Part shown: in pieces, positions 35,670 through 48,799 of the stretch
Numbering within the stretch: the stretch's first letter is position 1
Layout of the letters: each line of letters opens with the position of its first letter
From: Argopecten irradians
Lineage: Eukaryota > Mollusca > Bivalvia > Pectinida > Pectinidae
NCBI RefSeq assembly: GCF_041381155.1
Contig: NC_091135.1
Location: 3,303,620 to 3,367,619, forward strand
Direction: 5' to 3'
Length of the DNA: 64,000 nucleotides
Position numbers and translations under genes: made by a program
Notes under the pieces: generated by a model
Database searches by the model: none
What the model was told of the DNA's origin: nothing
The model's input: the letters and a program-made list of their open reading frames with translations, nothing else

Positions 35670-37318
35670 AGGCTAACAAATATAGAAATACAGACAACAA
35701 CAAAAATATAGAAATACAGACACAACAAAAATATAGAACTACAGACACAACAAAAATATAGAAATACAGACACACAAAAAATATAGAAATACAGACACAA
35801 AAAAATATAGAAATACAGACACAACAAAAATATAGAAATACAGACACAACAAAAATATAGAACTACAGACACAACAAAAATATAAAAATACGGACACAAA
35901 AAAATATAGAAATACAGACACAACAAAAATATAGAAATACAGACAACAACAAAAATATAGAAATACAGACAACAACAAAAATAAAAATACAGACACCAAC
36001 AAAAATATAAAAATACAGACACCAACAAAAATATAGAAATACAGACACAACAAAAATATAGAACTACAGACACAACAAAAATATAAAAATACGGACACAA
36101 CAAAAATATAGAAATACAGACACAACAAAAATAAAGAACTACAGACACAACAAAAATATAGAACTACAGACACAACAAAAATATAGAAATACAGACACAA
36201 CAAAAATATGGCACTACAGACACAATAAAAATATAGAAATACAGACACAACAAAAATATAGAAATTCAGACACAACAAAAATATAGAAATACAGACACAA
36301 CAAAAATATAGAAATACGGGCACAACAAAAATATATAAATACAGACACAACAAAAATATAGAACTACAGACACAACAAAAATATAGAAACACAGACACAA
36401 CAAAAATATAGAAATACAGACACAACAAAAATATAGAAATACAGAAACAACAAAAATATAGAAATACAGACACAACAAAAATATAGCAATACGGACACAA
36501 CAAAAATATAGAAATACAGACACCCAAACAAAATATAGAAATACAGACACACCAAAAATTATAGAAATACAGACACAACAAAAATATAAAAATACAGACA
36601 CCAACAAAATATAGAAATACAGACACCCAAACAAAATATAGAAATACAGTCACACCAAAAAACATAGAAATACAGACTCACCAAAAGATATAGAAATACA
36701 GACACAACAAAAATACAGAAATACAGACACCAACAAAAATATAGAAACACAGACACAACAAAAAATATAGATATAGGACAACAACAAAAATATAGAAATA
36801 TAGACAACAACAAAAATATAGAAATACAGACTCAAAAAAATATAGAAATACAGACAACAACAAAAATATAGAAATACAGTCACACCAAAAAATATAGAAA
36901 TACAGACACACCAAAAGATATAGAAATACAAACACAACAAAAATATAGAACTACAGACACCAACAAAAATATAGAAACACAGACACAACAAAAATATAGA
37001 AATACAGACACAACAAAAATATAGAAATACAGACACAACAAAAATATAGAAATACAGACAACAACAAAAATATAGAAATACAGACAACAACAAAAATAAA
37101 AATACAGACACCAACAAAAATATAAAAATACAGACACCAACAAAAATAAAGAAATACAGACACCAACAAAAATATAAAAATATAGACACCAACAAATATA
37201 GAAAAATACAGACACCAACAAAAATATAAAAATACAGACACCAACAAAAATAAAGAAATACAGACACCAACAAAAATATACAAATACAGACACCAACAAA
37301 TATAGAAAAATACACAAC
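35670..37318. repeat. 24-25-bp minisatellite, about 68 units (right arm)
   Basis: Reverse complement of the 30685-31470 unit (ACAAAAATATAGAAATACAG). Variants with CACCAAC, CAACAAC and CACACC junctions form local blocks. Frames up to 308 codons are repeat artefacts. Confidence 0.9.
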
Positions 37319-37319
37319 A

Positions 37320-38881
37320 ATTTATAGTATCAGTTTACCGTATCAAACAAAGGTGGCAACAGTGCAGTGATTGACTGGTAATTAACACTTTAGATCAGTT
37401 ACCATTTGTTTATCAGACTTCTGTTAATGCCATGTAGTGCAATCTTGTAGACAAATTGATAATACATGTACCAGCGACATATAGTATATTACATCTAAAT
37501 CTTTACTAATACGAAGTAAATGTTACGTGATGTAAATTATTCATTTTATTTATTTCTGTATTGTTATAAAGGTAAGATATATCAAACAGAATACAGGTAA
37601 ACTATTAATTAAATGTTACTTTATACTAATCAAATGCATGTCAACAACTAAATTGAAATTCATCAATTAATAACTTCATTTGTTTGTTTGTCAAGTACAA
37701 GTTTTACTACATGTAAAAGGACACCATTTTCAAACAGATACATCTAAGATGATCTAGATGCATACATTACATAATCTACATAATGAATTACAATATACAG
37801 TAGAATACATTTGCTTTATATAACCTCGTTACCATGCACTACATGAATACTCTACATACATGTACCGTACCTACTCCGCCTTACACATCACATTTATTAA
37901 TATACTACTAGATGTTAAGGCTCTTCCGCTACCTGGATGTTCAAAGGATGATTAACTTAAATTAGTGAAATGTTCATTTCAAATAATCTTAATCTTTTTA
38001 AGAATCTTAAGATAGTTTGTAAAATTCGTATTACCAGAAATTGTTTAATCCTCATTTGAAAATTGCCGTTAAACTGAGATGAGTCTTATCACCTTTTGAA
38101 TAACTGGACATTGACATTTCCAATAGGGACAATTAAAGATGAGTTTCGGTATATTTAGTCACAACATTCTCATCGTCAATAAAAGCCTCACGTGAAGAGA
38201 ATTTGGATTTATCACGAGGGATATAATTGGTAAATTATTGGACAAGGACCTACAACATTACCAATAACGCTGTGCGGTTATTTTGTTTTACTTTTAAAAG
38301 CAACTTGATACAGGTGTACCATGCAAGAGTCTTTGACCATTAAACCACGGCAACACTAACTGCTTCAAAGGAATCAAAGGAAGTGGAGCATTGGTGTCGT
38401 TTGGTAGGATGGCATATAAGCTAGCTTTTCTGTGCTACTTTTTGGGACAACTGGATCCAGCTGTCATCTTGGATTTCATCAATAAGACAAACGGCCGATT
38501 GTGTAGCTTACTGACAAACATTTTGTGGCAATATTATAATAAAAACAGCTGTTTGAGAACAGCAAAGTTCGCAACTGGCAGCATTAAAAGACCCACACTA
38601 CTTTACCATGCGAGTACAATTTTGCCAATTTATCACTGCGTTAATTTGTCCACAAGCCTTTTGGCGTTGAGATGCCATTGTACGAGATAAGTAGGTTATC
38701 AGTACCTAAACAACTACACCACCGTAGATTCAGAGGAAAAGTAGAACACAACCAGGCCCCTTGGAAATTTTCAAATGATCAAAACGTCATCCATCCTCTA
38801 AATATTTCCCTATATCAAAACAAAGCTAATGAAAAAATATCGATGTCAGTTGTTACAAATAATAACATTTCACAGCACTTT
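37320..38881. other. Gene-free part of the right arm
   Basis: The right half mirrors the left arm. 37320-38000 has no obvious left-arm match and holds no recognised gene. Confidence 0.45.
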
Positions 38882-39113
38882 GTTTGGTTTGGTTTGGTTT
38901 GGTTATTTTACGTCCTATTAACGGCCAAGGTCTTGTAAGGACGTGCCAGGTTTGTTGGTGAAGGAAAGCCAGAGTACCTGGAGAAAAAATCACCAACCCA
39001 GCGGTCAGTACCTGGAACTGCCCCACATAGGATTCGAACCCGCATCCCAGAGGTGGAGGGCTTGTGGTAATATATAAGTCGGAACATCTTAACCACTCGG
39101 CCAACGCGGCCCC
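38882..39113 (-). mobile_element. tRNA-derived SINE inserted after the duplication
   Basis: Minus-strand head GGGCCGCGTTGGCCGAGTGG, B box GGTTCGAATCC, tail with GTTAATAGGACGTAAAATAA and a TTTGG-type simple repeat. TCACAGCACTTT flanks it at 38870-38881 and 39114-39125. The matching place in the left arm (about 29715-29725) is unoccupied. Confidence 0.85.
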
Positions 39114-40112
39114 TCACAGCACTTTTACCTGGATTCTTTCGTGAAAATGTTAAACAGTTTTACATGTTATAAATATTCTAAGCTGAGGTCGTTACTGTTA
39201 AGAAATCTTAAAAAAAAATACCTCTTAATCTGGGTTAGATATAACATTTTTGTAGGCTATGAACTTAACTCCGGTGAACAAAATGAAGAATTATTTACGT
39301 ATATATATCCAGTGGTATACATATCTAACACTCGAAGGTATTGATATATTCTATGTCTATGAAGAATATCCTTCCGTGTTTTGTCTATGTCTTCATAAAC
39401 CCAAAAATATTGAGAATAATGCTTTAATGTTCAACAATATAACTATATATAACATTGTACATATATATACATTTCTCTCATATCTTCATACGTTCTGGTT
39501 TATTCCATACAATACTCTATTACATGGCTACCCATACGTCTTCATGACGTTACTGCGTCAACAAAATTACTATTTTCATGATAAATTTTAACGCATTTTT
39601 TATAATGCTTTTACTACGGAGAATGCAAACAGAAGGATTTGCGTAACAAATATCACGCAATTTTAGTGTATGAAAAATTGATTTGCAGTTGGGTTTTCTT
39701 CGAACTTCTTTCTAAAAATGGCGGACTATCATAATTGAAAAATTGCAACAAAATATCGAGAAATGAGAGAAAAAGACTTTTTCAAATATGGATATAAAGG
39801 GTAGGAATATTCTTGTATGGAACAAGTATCGAGTTTTACTACATTAAGCAACCCTTGAATATAATATCACTATCCTTCATACTAACATATGAAACAGTCC
39901 TATAATCTCATGATGTCATTATTTTATATACACAAAGCCGGCTTATGATGTATAATAAACAATAATTTAATGTATTGTTACTTGCAATGGAGAGAGCGTT
40001 TAAAAGTTAGATATAATCTACGCCTAATGCATCTGTTATAAACGACGACAAACTATACTTTTTAACAAAATTCTAAACCTGGTAATTGCGGTCCATTGAC
40101 GACTCGATATTA

Positions 40113-40373
40113 TTACAGGGTCTGGTCAAGTTCGTCATTCGATAACAGTTCAGAATGCTTTCGAGAAGGCTGACCTTGCCGAGGGTGACCTTGACGATAA
40201 TGACCTTGACGATGAGCACTCATTGGCTGTGTCCTTCTCTGTGGGGCTGATGGGTTTGGTAAGGCACATCGAATGTAGTTCGAGACGGTAAGAGTACGCC
40301 GAAACGTTATAGGAAGGTTCCTGAAATCTTGCTTCTTATCGATGCACTTCACCTTCCTGTATAGTTTGTGTGC
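40113..40373 (-). pseudogene. Exon 5 of the inverted copy
   Basis: Open from AHKLYRKVKCIDKKQDF to NDELDQTL and the TAA. Has three RQGH-type repeats where the intact gene has two, and lacks residues around TRTH. Confidence 0.7.
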
Positions 40374-40589
40374 CTACAATAAAACATTCAAATTTTAATA
40401 CATTACTGAAATAGGTATAAAATTGTTTCCAACATTTTCTATGTTTTGTATTTACATATACTCTACAAATATTAATGAAGTTGAATTGGGTTATTTCGGT
40501 ATGTCTCGATCTCAGGATCCTAGAGAAATAATTCCCACATTGCCTAAATTCCACCAATATACTGTACTGGAGGCAACAAATTCTTTCGG

Positions 40590-41946
40590 TTAACATTGCC
40601 AAATATACTAACCACACAACAGGGACCTTCGAGTCACATCGCCATATATACTTACCACACAACAGGGACCTTCGAGTCACATCGCCATATATACTTACCA
40701 CACAACAGGGACCTTCGAGTCACATCGCCATATATACTTACCACACAACAGGGACCTTCGAGTAACATCGCCATATATACTTACCACACAACAGGGACCT
40801 TCGAGTAACATCGCCATATATACTTACCACACAACAGGGACCTTCGAGTCACATCGCCATATATACTTACCACACAACAGGGATCTTCGAGTAACATCGC
40901 CAAATATACTTACCACACAACAGGGATCTTCGAGAAACATCGCCATATATACTTACCACACAACAGGGACCTTCGAGTCACATCGCAAAATATACTTACC
41001 ACACAACAGGGACCTTCGAGTAACATCGCCATATATACTTACCACACAACAGGGACTTTCGAGTAACATCGCCATATATACTTACCACACAACAGGGATC
41101 TTCGAGTAACATCGCCATATATACTTACCACACAACAGGGACCTTCGAGTAACATCGCCATATATACTTACCACACAACAGGGACCTTCGAGTCACATCG
41201 CCATATATACTTACCATACAACAGGGACCTTCGAGTCACATCGCCATATATACTTACCACACAACATGGACCTTCGAGTCACATCGCCATATATACTTAC
41301 CACACAACAGGGACCTTCGAGTCACATCGCCATATATACTTACCACACAACAGGGACCTTCGAGTAACATCGCCATATATACTTACCACACAACAGGGAC
41401 CTTCGAGTCACATCGCCATATATACTTACCACACAACAGGGATCTTCGAGTAAAATCGCCATATATACTTACCACACAACAGGGACCTTCGAGTCACATC
41501 GCCATATATACTTACCACACAACAGGGACCTTCGAGTCACATCGCCATATATACTTACCACACAACAGGGACCTTCGAGTAACATCGCCATATATACTTA
41601 CCACACAACAGGGACCTTCGAGTAACATCGCCATATATACTTACCACACAACAGGGACCTTCGAGTCACATCGCCATATATACTTACCACACAACAGGGA
41701 TCTTCGAGTAACATCGCCAAATATACTTACCACACAACAGGGATCTTCGAGAAACATCGCCATATACACTTACCACACAACAGGGACCTTCGAGTCACAT
41801 CGCCATATATACTTACCACACAACAGGGACCTTCGAGTAACATCGCCATATATACTTACCACACAACAGGGACCTTCGAGTAGTATCGCCATATATACTT
41901 ACCACACAACAGGGAGCTCTCGAGTAACATCGCCATATATACTTAC
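40590..41946 (-). repeat. Splice-donor minisatellite, about 32 units of 43 bp
   Basis: On the minus strand the first unit starts at the donor of exon 4 (41946) and each unit reads GTAAGTATATATGGCGATGT ... CCCTGTTGTGTG. Units are highly uniform; most differ only at GTGAC/GTTAC and GGTCC/GATCC. Block patterns repeat, such as the pair lacking the usual TATATA near 40900 and 41720. Confidence 0.95.
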
Positions 41947-42162
41947 CAAACAACACGGCACTCCAATTAAAAGGGAAAGTGGGCAGACGAGATAGCATAA
42001 GCATAACATGGTGCCACAGAAATCTGTCGATGGTGTCGAGCAGTTGGTCACCGAAATCGTCATGCAGCCATAGCCGGTGTTAGAACGACTTGATAAACAG
42101 CAAGCCTCCTCTCTGTCGACGTTTTCACTGAACCACTGCTTTATGTTTGCTCCAAAATTCAG
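41947..42162 (-). pseudogene. Exon 4 of the inverted copy
   Basis: 72 open codons, LNFGANIKQWFSENVDREEA to LLIGVPCCL; membrane segment kept. Confidence 0.7.
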
Positions 42163-42673
42163 CTATAATGAAAGTTTGTTTTTAAATAGGTTGAACTATA
42201 ACGTCCCATGTTCCAAGCGATATCTATCATTATATTAATCTCTTGATAAAAGTAATAGGTAGCCAAAGCCTACAAACACAAGAAATAAAAGACTTTCAAA
42301 TGTTAACCTTAAGAACAAAATCAAGAATAAATCACGAACTCACATCAAATAGAAACATGTAAAATAACACGCAAAGAAACGCTAACTTAAATATTTAAAG
42401 CAAATTATTAAAGATGTACAACTGTACCTATAAACGAACCTGGCATACACAACAAACATTCCAATATGTTTTACATTTAAAACACCAAGAAAAGAAAACT
42501 TTAACATCACAACACTCGGCATTTTACAGATACAACCACAACGTCAAATATGTTAAACAAACAATTTTAAGCAGTATTTACTACACGACAAAGTCACTTA
42601 ATCCCAGATATAAACATCACAGAACAGGGCATCGACATACTACTACACATAAATCCACATACCATCCTCTTAC

Positions 42674-42786
42674 CTTCAGACAAAAGTTCTTTCCTTCTTG
42701 CATGTACTGCATAGCCTGAACTAGTCTGTGAGTCAGTAGCTCCCTAATCCTGGGGTCCCTTGTGTTAACCAACACCACAAAGAAGT
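42674..42786 (-). pseudogene. Exon 3 of the inverted copy
   Basis: Same length as in the intact gene but read out of frame because of the exon 2 deletion. Confidence 0.7.
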
Positions 42787-43422
42787 CTGTAAAACAAAAT
42801 CGGCAAACTCGCCAATGCTATCCTGGAGATAATTCATAAAGAGACAATTCACTTTAAGAGTACACGAAAATTTGCACATATATAAGAAACAAACCATTTC
42901 TCAATCGCTCTCATTTCTCAAATCGCTCTAACAGTAGCATGTTTACATTGTTAGTTGCAGATGATTTTAGAAACGCATCAGTACCAATAACAACAGTATG
43001 TGATCATGCCTTCCCTAACTTAGCATTTCTATGGAGCAGCAGTCGCATATGGCAAGCTATAATATCCTCTACTAATCGTAACAAAGCAAAGCTCAACTCT
43101 CAGCTGCCAACACCAAACGTTTTACAAGATTTCCCAATCAAACTACCTTCTTTTAACTAGCAGAATATCCAATTTTCAAACAACTTTTCCGATTCAATTA
43201 GTTGGTAGACTATGTAGGCCAATCGTGCAGACGTGTACACTATGTCAAAAGTGTTTATACATGCGATTCATCGATATTGCAGTCAATTACAATATGAAGG
43301 ACCGATGCACTCTACAACCAGCTGAAGAACCTTATTTAACGTTAGTCCCATAAAATAATAAACAGCTAGAGCATATAATCTAATGTTAGTTTCATATATA
43401 TGTTAACTGGCTGGAACACCTT

Positions 43423-43612
43423 ATTTGGTTTGATTTTATTAGTTAAACGCCCTATTAAAAGCCATGGTCATGTAAAGACGGGACAGGTTTTACCACTGGT
43501 GGAGGAAAGCCGGAGTACCTGGAAGAAAACCATCGACCAGTGGTCGGTACCTAGCAACTGCCCCACATGGGATTCAAAATCGCAACTCAGAGGTGGAGGG
43601 CTTGTGGTAATT
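43423..43612 (-). mobile_element. 5'-truncated SINE in intron 2 (right arm)
   Basis: Counterpart of 26681-26856, with the same truncated head (CTTGTGGTAAT at the border). Confidence 0.75.
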
Positions 43613-44259
43613 GTAGTGTCACCAACAGTTAATTGAACTGACATAACCGTAACCGGACAGCATCTAATTCCAGACAGAGCCCGTTTGATTGTCCGGTACC
43701 TGATAACACACCAAATAATTGTCCAGGCCTTGTTGTTTTAGACAAGGCAGTTCCCACCAGTACCCAGGCGAATAAACATGTACATAGTGTATTCTATGGA
43801 GTCTGTTGTCATTATACAAAACAACGAGATATAACAGTAATATGTCGGGAATTCATAATTTAATGTCAGTTCTACATACAAGTTAGACAGCTGGAATACC
43901 TAATTTATTGTTATTAAATATGTGAGGTAAGGAGAGACAACTCTAATATAAAAAAATCGGTAGAAGGGAGACTACTCCGTATCATCTATTCTGACATTCT
44001 ATTACAAATTGATATAAATGCTTTCTTGCTTTTAATAATTTCAGTGATACACATATTATGTAATGTTTTTTGTTAATATGTAATTTCTTCTTTTTTTACA
44101 TTTTTAAATTTAACTTCGAATCAATCCATAATTAGTTTTAAGGATTATGAAAAACACAATAGTATTAAAATTGATATCAACAACAAGGGGAGCTACCTCT
44201 CACATATACTTGAGTGATAAAAGAGTAATTATAAATACATGTAGTTCTTAGCCTAAGTC

Positions 44260-45660
44260 ACAGTTTGTGTAATAAACTTCGGTATTTTGAGACCATCAAT
44301 TCTTTTTTCCCATTTTGTTTTATTTTTATGTATAATGACAGATTATCTTTAAGTAATTCTTTTAAAATTTGAAATGCTGATGAAGGAGAAGTTGATTTGT
44401 TTTGGTATTTTTTTTATATTCCTGATCTTCCATATAACTCATTTAGTTGTAATTATGACTGTGTTAGATATTGCATTTTTCAATAAATTATCAGTGCAGT
44501 CACCGAGCATCATTTTCTCATCAATATTCCATGTAATATTAACAGTGTCAAAACTTTCATTATTGTAAAGATTAGCATGTATTATGTCTAACAATTGTGT
44601 TGTGAATAAACAGTTAACAAACAAATGGGTTAAAGTCTCATTTTCAGTTCTACACATATGACATAGTCCATCGGATCTATTCATTAGACTTAGTTTGTTT
44701 TCGGTATATATTACCCTATGTATACTTTTCCATTGAAATTCTTTCATTTTATTTGTAATTGCATAGTCGGTCTTTCCAAAAAATTTCCAAACATTTATCC
44801 AATCTATTTCCTTCTGAAATTCAGTATTCCATTTAATTTCTGATTTTGGTCTTATAGTAGGTGTAGTAATAGTATGCAGGGTTTTCAATTTAAGTTCTTT
44901 TGGCTTTACAATTTTAAAAGGATTTTTATTAAAAACACATATCTCTAATTTATTGTTAATATATATATCTTTTTGTGTTCTGGTTCTGGTTCATTCCCTT
45001 TAATGATTTCAATATATTTTCTAGGTATAGCTTTCTTTATTTTAGAAATCTCGGCAATCCAATTATGTTTAAATATAAGTTTCCTTAAAAGTTCTTGGTT
45101 GTTGATAAAGTTTTTCCTGTTCTCATCCCATATGTCAGACACTTTAGTGATTCCACTTTTCAAAACAGAAGATAAAAATAACGGTTGATTATTATGTTGT
45201 ATGTTTTTGTTACCGAATAATGGTTGTGACAAAATTTGTGATATTCCATTAGGTACTATTTTAGATTTCATATTAGACCATGCTTTCAAAACATTGTAAT
45301 AGAATTTAGGAATTTGATTGCTAATATTTCATCCATTCAAGTCAGAACATCCAACTAGAAAATTGGTTTGCATATATTTATTATCAAATTTTTTTAAGTA
45401 TTGTTTTCCAATAGCATTCCATGTCTCGGTTTTTTGTGTGTGCATTATTCTGTAAACTGTTTTTGATTGTATATTTTCTACAAAGTCTGTCAGATTTATC
45501 ATTTCAATTCCTCCATTCAATTTACTATTACAACAAACTTTTCTTCCTATCAGATTGACTTTACCATCCCATATGTAGTCCCATATGATTTTGTTTATTT
45601 CCTGTACGTACTTTTCAGGAATACTTCTTGCTTCTATCTCAAATCCTAAAAAGGATATAA
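44260..45660 (-). mobile_element. L1-like LINE, 3' part of ORF2 with C-terminal zinc knuckle
   Basis: Minus strand, in order: IPEKYVQEINKIIWDYIWDG and NGGIEMINL (post-RT block), QTNFLVGCSDLNG, then a stop (45329-45331), a frame of 114 codons, a frameshift near 44930-44960, then 149 codons with WKSIHRVIYTENKLSL and the knuckle CHMCRTENETLTHLFVNC (C-x2-C-x8-H-x4-C). The tail KIRNIKKYQNKST and LLKDNLSLYIKIKQNGKK lies beyond a TGA. Absent from the left-arm intron, so it arrived after the duplication or was lost there. Near-identical copy at 62490-63890. Confidence 0.8.
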
Positions 45661-45884
45661 TATAAATTTATTTTGAATGGATATGAATGATTGAGAGGGA
45701 TTGATGAATAAAATGATGAATATATTTGTAAATAATGTGAAAGCGGTGAAAGTTTGTGTTCAAGATTAGAATAATCTATTTAAATATGGAAATTTGTGTG
45801 CAAGTCCTTCTGTGAAAGGAACATAATGTTATTTATATGTCTATTGAATACATTTTTATTTTGAAGAAAAAAAAAGAAAAAAAA

Positions 45885-46945
45885 ATGTTAGTCCCATATA
45901 AAAGTTAGACAGATGAAACACCTAAATTAATGTAAGTCCTATATAAAAGTTAGACAGATGGAACACCTAAATAAATGTTAGTCCTATATACAAGTTAGAC
46001 AGATGGACCACCTAAATTAATGTTATTCCTATATAAAAGTTAGACAGCTTGAACACCTAAATAAATGTTAGTTCTATATACAAGTTAGACAGATGGAACA
46101 CCTAAATAAATGTTAGTCCTATATAAAATTAGACAGATGGAACACCTAAATTAATGTTAGTCCTATATACAAGTTAGACAGATGAAACACCTAAATAAAT
46201 GTTAGTCCTATATAAAAGTTAGACAGCTGGAACACCTAAATTAATGTTAGTCCTATATACAAGTTAGACAGATGGAACACCTAAATTAATGTTAGTCCTA
46301 TATAAAAGTTAGACAGATGGAACACCTAAATTAATGTTAGTCCTATATACAAGTTAGACAGATGGAACACCTAAATAAATGTTAGTCCTATATAAAGTTA
46401 GACAGATGGAACACCTAAATTAATGTTAGTCCTATATAAAAGTTAGACAGATGGAACACCTAAATAAATGTTAGTCCTATATAAAATTAAAAAATTAGAC
46501 AGATGGAACACCTAAATTAATGTTAGTCCTATATACAAGTTAGACAGATGGAACACCTAAATTAATGTTAGTCCTATATCCAAGTTAGACAGATGGAACA
46601 CCTAAATTAATGTTAGTCCTATATAAAAGTTAGACAGATGGAACAGCTAAATTAATGTTAGTCCTATATACAAGTTGACAGATGGAACATCTAAGTTAAT
46701 GTTAGTCCTATATAAAAGTTAGACAGATGGAACACTTAAATTAATGTTAGTCCTGTATAAAAGTTAGACAGATGAAACACCTAAATTAATGTTAGTCCTA
46801 TATACAAGTTAGACAGATGGAACACCTAAATTAATGTTAGTCCTATATACAAGTAAGACAGATGGAACACCTAAACTAATGTTAGTCCTATATACAAGTT
46901 AGACAGATGGAACACCTAAATTAATGTTAGTCCTATGTAAATGTT
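45885..46945. repeat. About 45-bp minisatellite in intron 2, about 24 units
   Basis: Unit near AATGTTAGTCCTATATAAAA, GTTAGACAGATGGAACACCT. Alternates between TATAAAAG and TATACAAG forms. The left arm has only 4-5 units. Confidence 0.9.
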
Positions 46946-47025
46946 AGACGTGCTGATACATGGACATTTGTACCAAGATATATGTTAAGTTGATCTGTTG
47001 TTTTATGGTAACTGTGCGTACTTAC

Positions 47026-47164
47026 CTGTAATCTATCACCAATATTGCAGTCCATCAGCTGTTCCATGTGCTGGTGCGCAAGCTCGGTAAAGAATAACAA
47101 TGGTTTGTTTAACAGTTCGTTGATCAAATTATGTAGTTCTTCTACATTCTCTACTTTGAACTCT
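47026..47164 (-). pseudogene. Exon 2 of the inverted copy (one-base deletion)
   Basis: Encodes REFKVENVEELHNLINELL to NIGDRL; GATTACAG replaces GATTAACAG at the donor. Confidence 0.75.
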
Positions 47165-47819
47165 CTGCAATACATGTTTGAAACACAATTAATCATTTTA
47201 TTTCAAGGACAATTGCTACGTCACCCATTGTTTTTTCTACTTACAATATCCATAAGAAGCCACATACCTCACCAATAGCTATCCAATATGTTACCTTTAG
47301 CAGTTCATTATTTACCTGTAGATGTCCAATATGTTTTGAACTTATTGGTCAGCTACAAGTAACGGCTTACCATTCTTTGTCCCATAGTCATCCGAAATGG
47401 CAATCAATCCTTATGTAAAATTTTGAACTTATTCATCAGCTACAAGTCAGCTTACCATTCTATGTCCCATAGTCATCCGAAATGGCAATCAACCCTTATG
47501 TAAAGAATACAAAGTGATTATAGATATCAAACATATATCCAAAACTTTACTATAAAAGACAAATTCCAGCACGAATATCCGTTGAATCAACATATATATA
47601 ATTTCCACTATTTCTACACTTGAATAACGTTCTGATTGCTTTCCAGATATACGTATAATCTCATAAATATTGATAATACTAATTATTTCCGTATATTGCA
47701 CACCAGTCTATGTATACAATTAGTAGTGAAATCATTCCATAACTTTTGATTGTATGAGTGGAGTCCGTATTTCCAATATATCAAGAAGAATTTTTAAACA
47801 TGTTTAAAAAGTTGCATCG

Positions 47820-48150
47820 AAATCTCCTGGACCGACAATAAACACCCCAAATTGTTAACAGAATTGGCTGATGTCATAAAAACACCATTATGCTATATTT
47901 TCAACAGTTCGTTGCAAAATGGGAAGGTTCCAAACAATTGGAAAGAAAGCCAAATAACAGCAATCTATAAAAATGGAGACACCCGGGAACTAGCCTGTCA
48001 GTCTTATAAATAATGAATCATCTGACGAGAAACAATGAACTAAGTGAACACCAATATCAAAGGCAGGTCAACACCTTCCCAAGGTAATTCATAACTGGAC
48101 AGAAATATCGCGTTTTAAACAATTTCATACTGCTTGATTTGCAGCTATTA
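47820..48150 (+). mobile_element. LINE reverse-transcriptase relic (right arm)
   Basis: Plus strand: LTELADVIKTPLCYIFNSSL, then QNGKVPNNWKE and ITAIYKNGDTREL; counterpart of 25290-25710. Confidence 0.75.
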
Positions 48151-48258
48151 ATGCATGGAAGTAATGATTTATCAGATGATGTAAATACACATATATATAC
48201 CAGAGCACCCAGAAATACATTATTGGTATCAATAGATTTTGAAAATTACAATCCAAAT

Positions 48259-48259
48259 G

Positions 48260-48335
<76 letters not shown>
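48259..48335. repeat. (CT)n microsatellite, about 38 repeats
   Basis: Uninterrupted CT run; the corresponding left-arm place (25189-25208) has only about 20 bases of impure GA. Confidence 0.95.
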
Positions 48336-48336
<1 letters not shown>

Positions 48337-48601
48337 TAGTAGACATGATATTTATTGTAAAAATATTATTTTCCGATGATGACGTGAAAGGAGAAACGTA
48401 TATTGTGAAAGCCTGGAGAGATAGAACAAAATCATGGCACGTGCACATTTGAAACGTTTAATCTTCTGCTGTCAGCATAGGAAAACATGCCCTTCTAGTA
48501 AATGTAAATATTTTTTTAAACAAATGATAACGAAATTTCCTTCCCCTCTCTCTTTTTTCTCTCTCCCCCTGTCTCTCTCCGCCCTCTCTCTCTCCGTCTT
48601 T

Positions 48602-48703
48602 CTGCCTATATTATTAGGTTTTATTTTCTCTTCGGTTTTTTTTAATCTTTATATCCCTAATATATTAGGCAAAACAGCCTAATAATAGGCAGGTAGCGGA
48701 CTA
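48602..48703. mobile_element. Fold-back MITE (right arm)
   Basis: Ends TGCCTATATTATTAGG and CCTAATAATAGGCAGGTAGC; matches 24906-25004. Confidence 0.6.
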
Positions 48704-48799
48704 GTGAATTATGTGACTCCCCTTAAACTAACCACAGGGTTCATGTAGTAAAGGAGATTATAACTGACAATATCATATTAACTAGACACAATAACCAAC

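Noticed and set aside
35582..37320. Frames up to 308 codons of alternating Tyr, Phe, Cys, Ile and Val that look like membrane proteins
   Set aside because: They are translations of the 24-25-bp minisatellite; open in several frames at once and without any non-repeat domain.
40590..41946. CRISPR-like array
   Set aside because: Units follow one another without spacers, the DNA is eukaryotic, and the array is anchored at a splice donor.
42414..42719. 101-codon plus-strand frame
   Set aside because: It lies antisense across exon 3 and intron 3 of the inverted gene copy; the minus-strand exon explains the conservation.
48125..48448. Arg/Glu or Leu/Ser repeat proteins over the CT tract
   Set aside because: Pure dinucleotide microsatellite.
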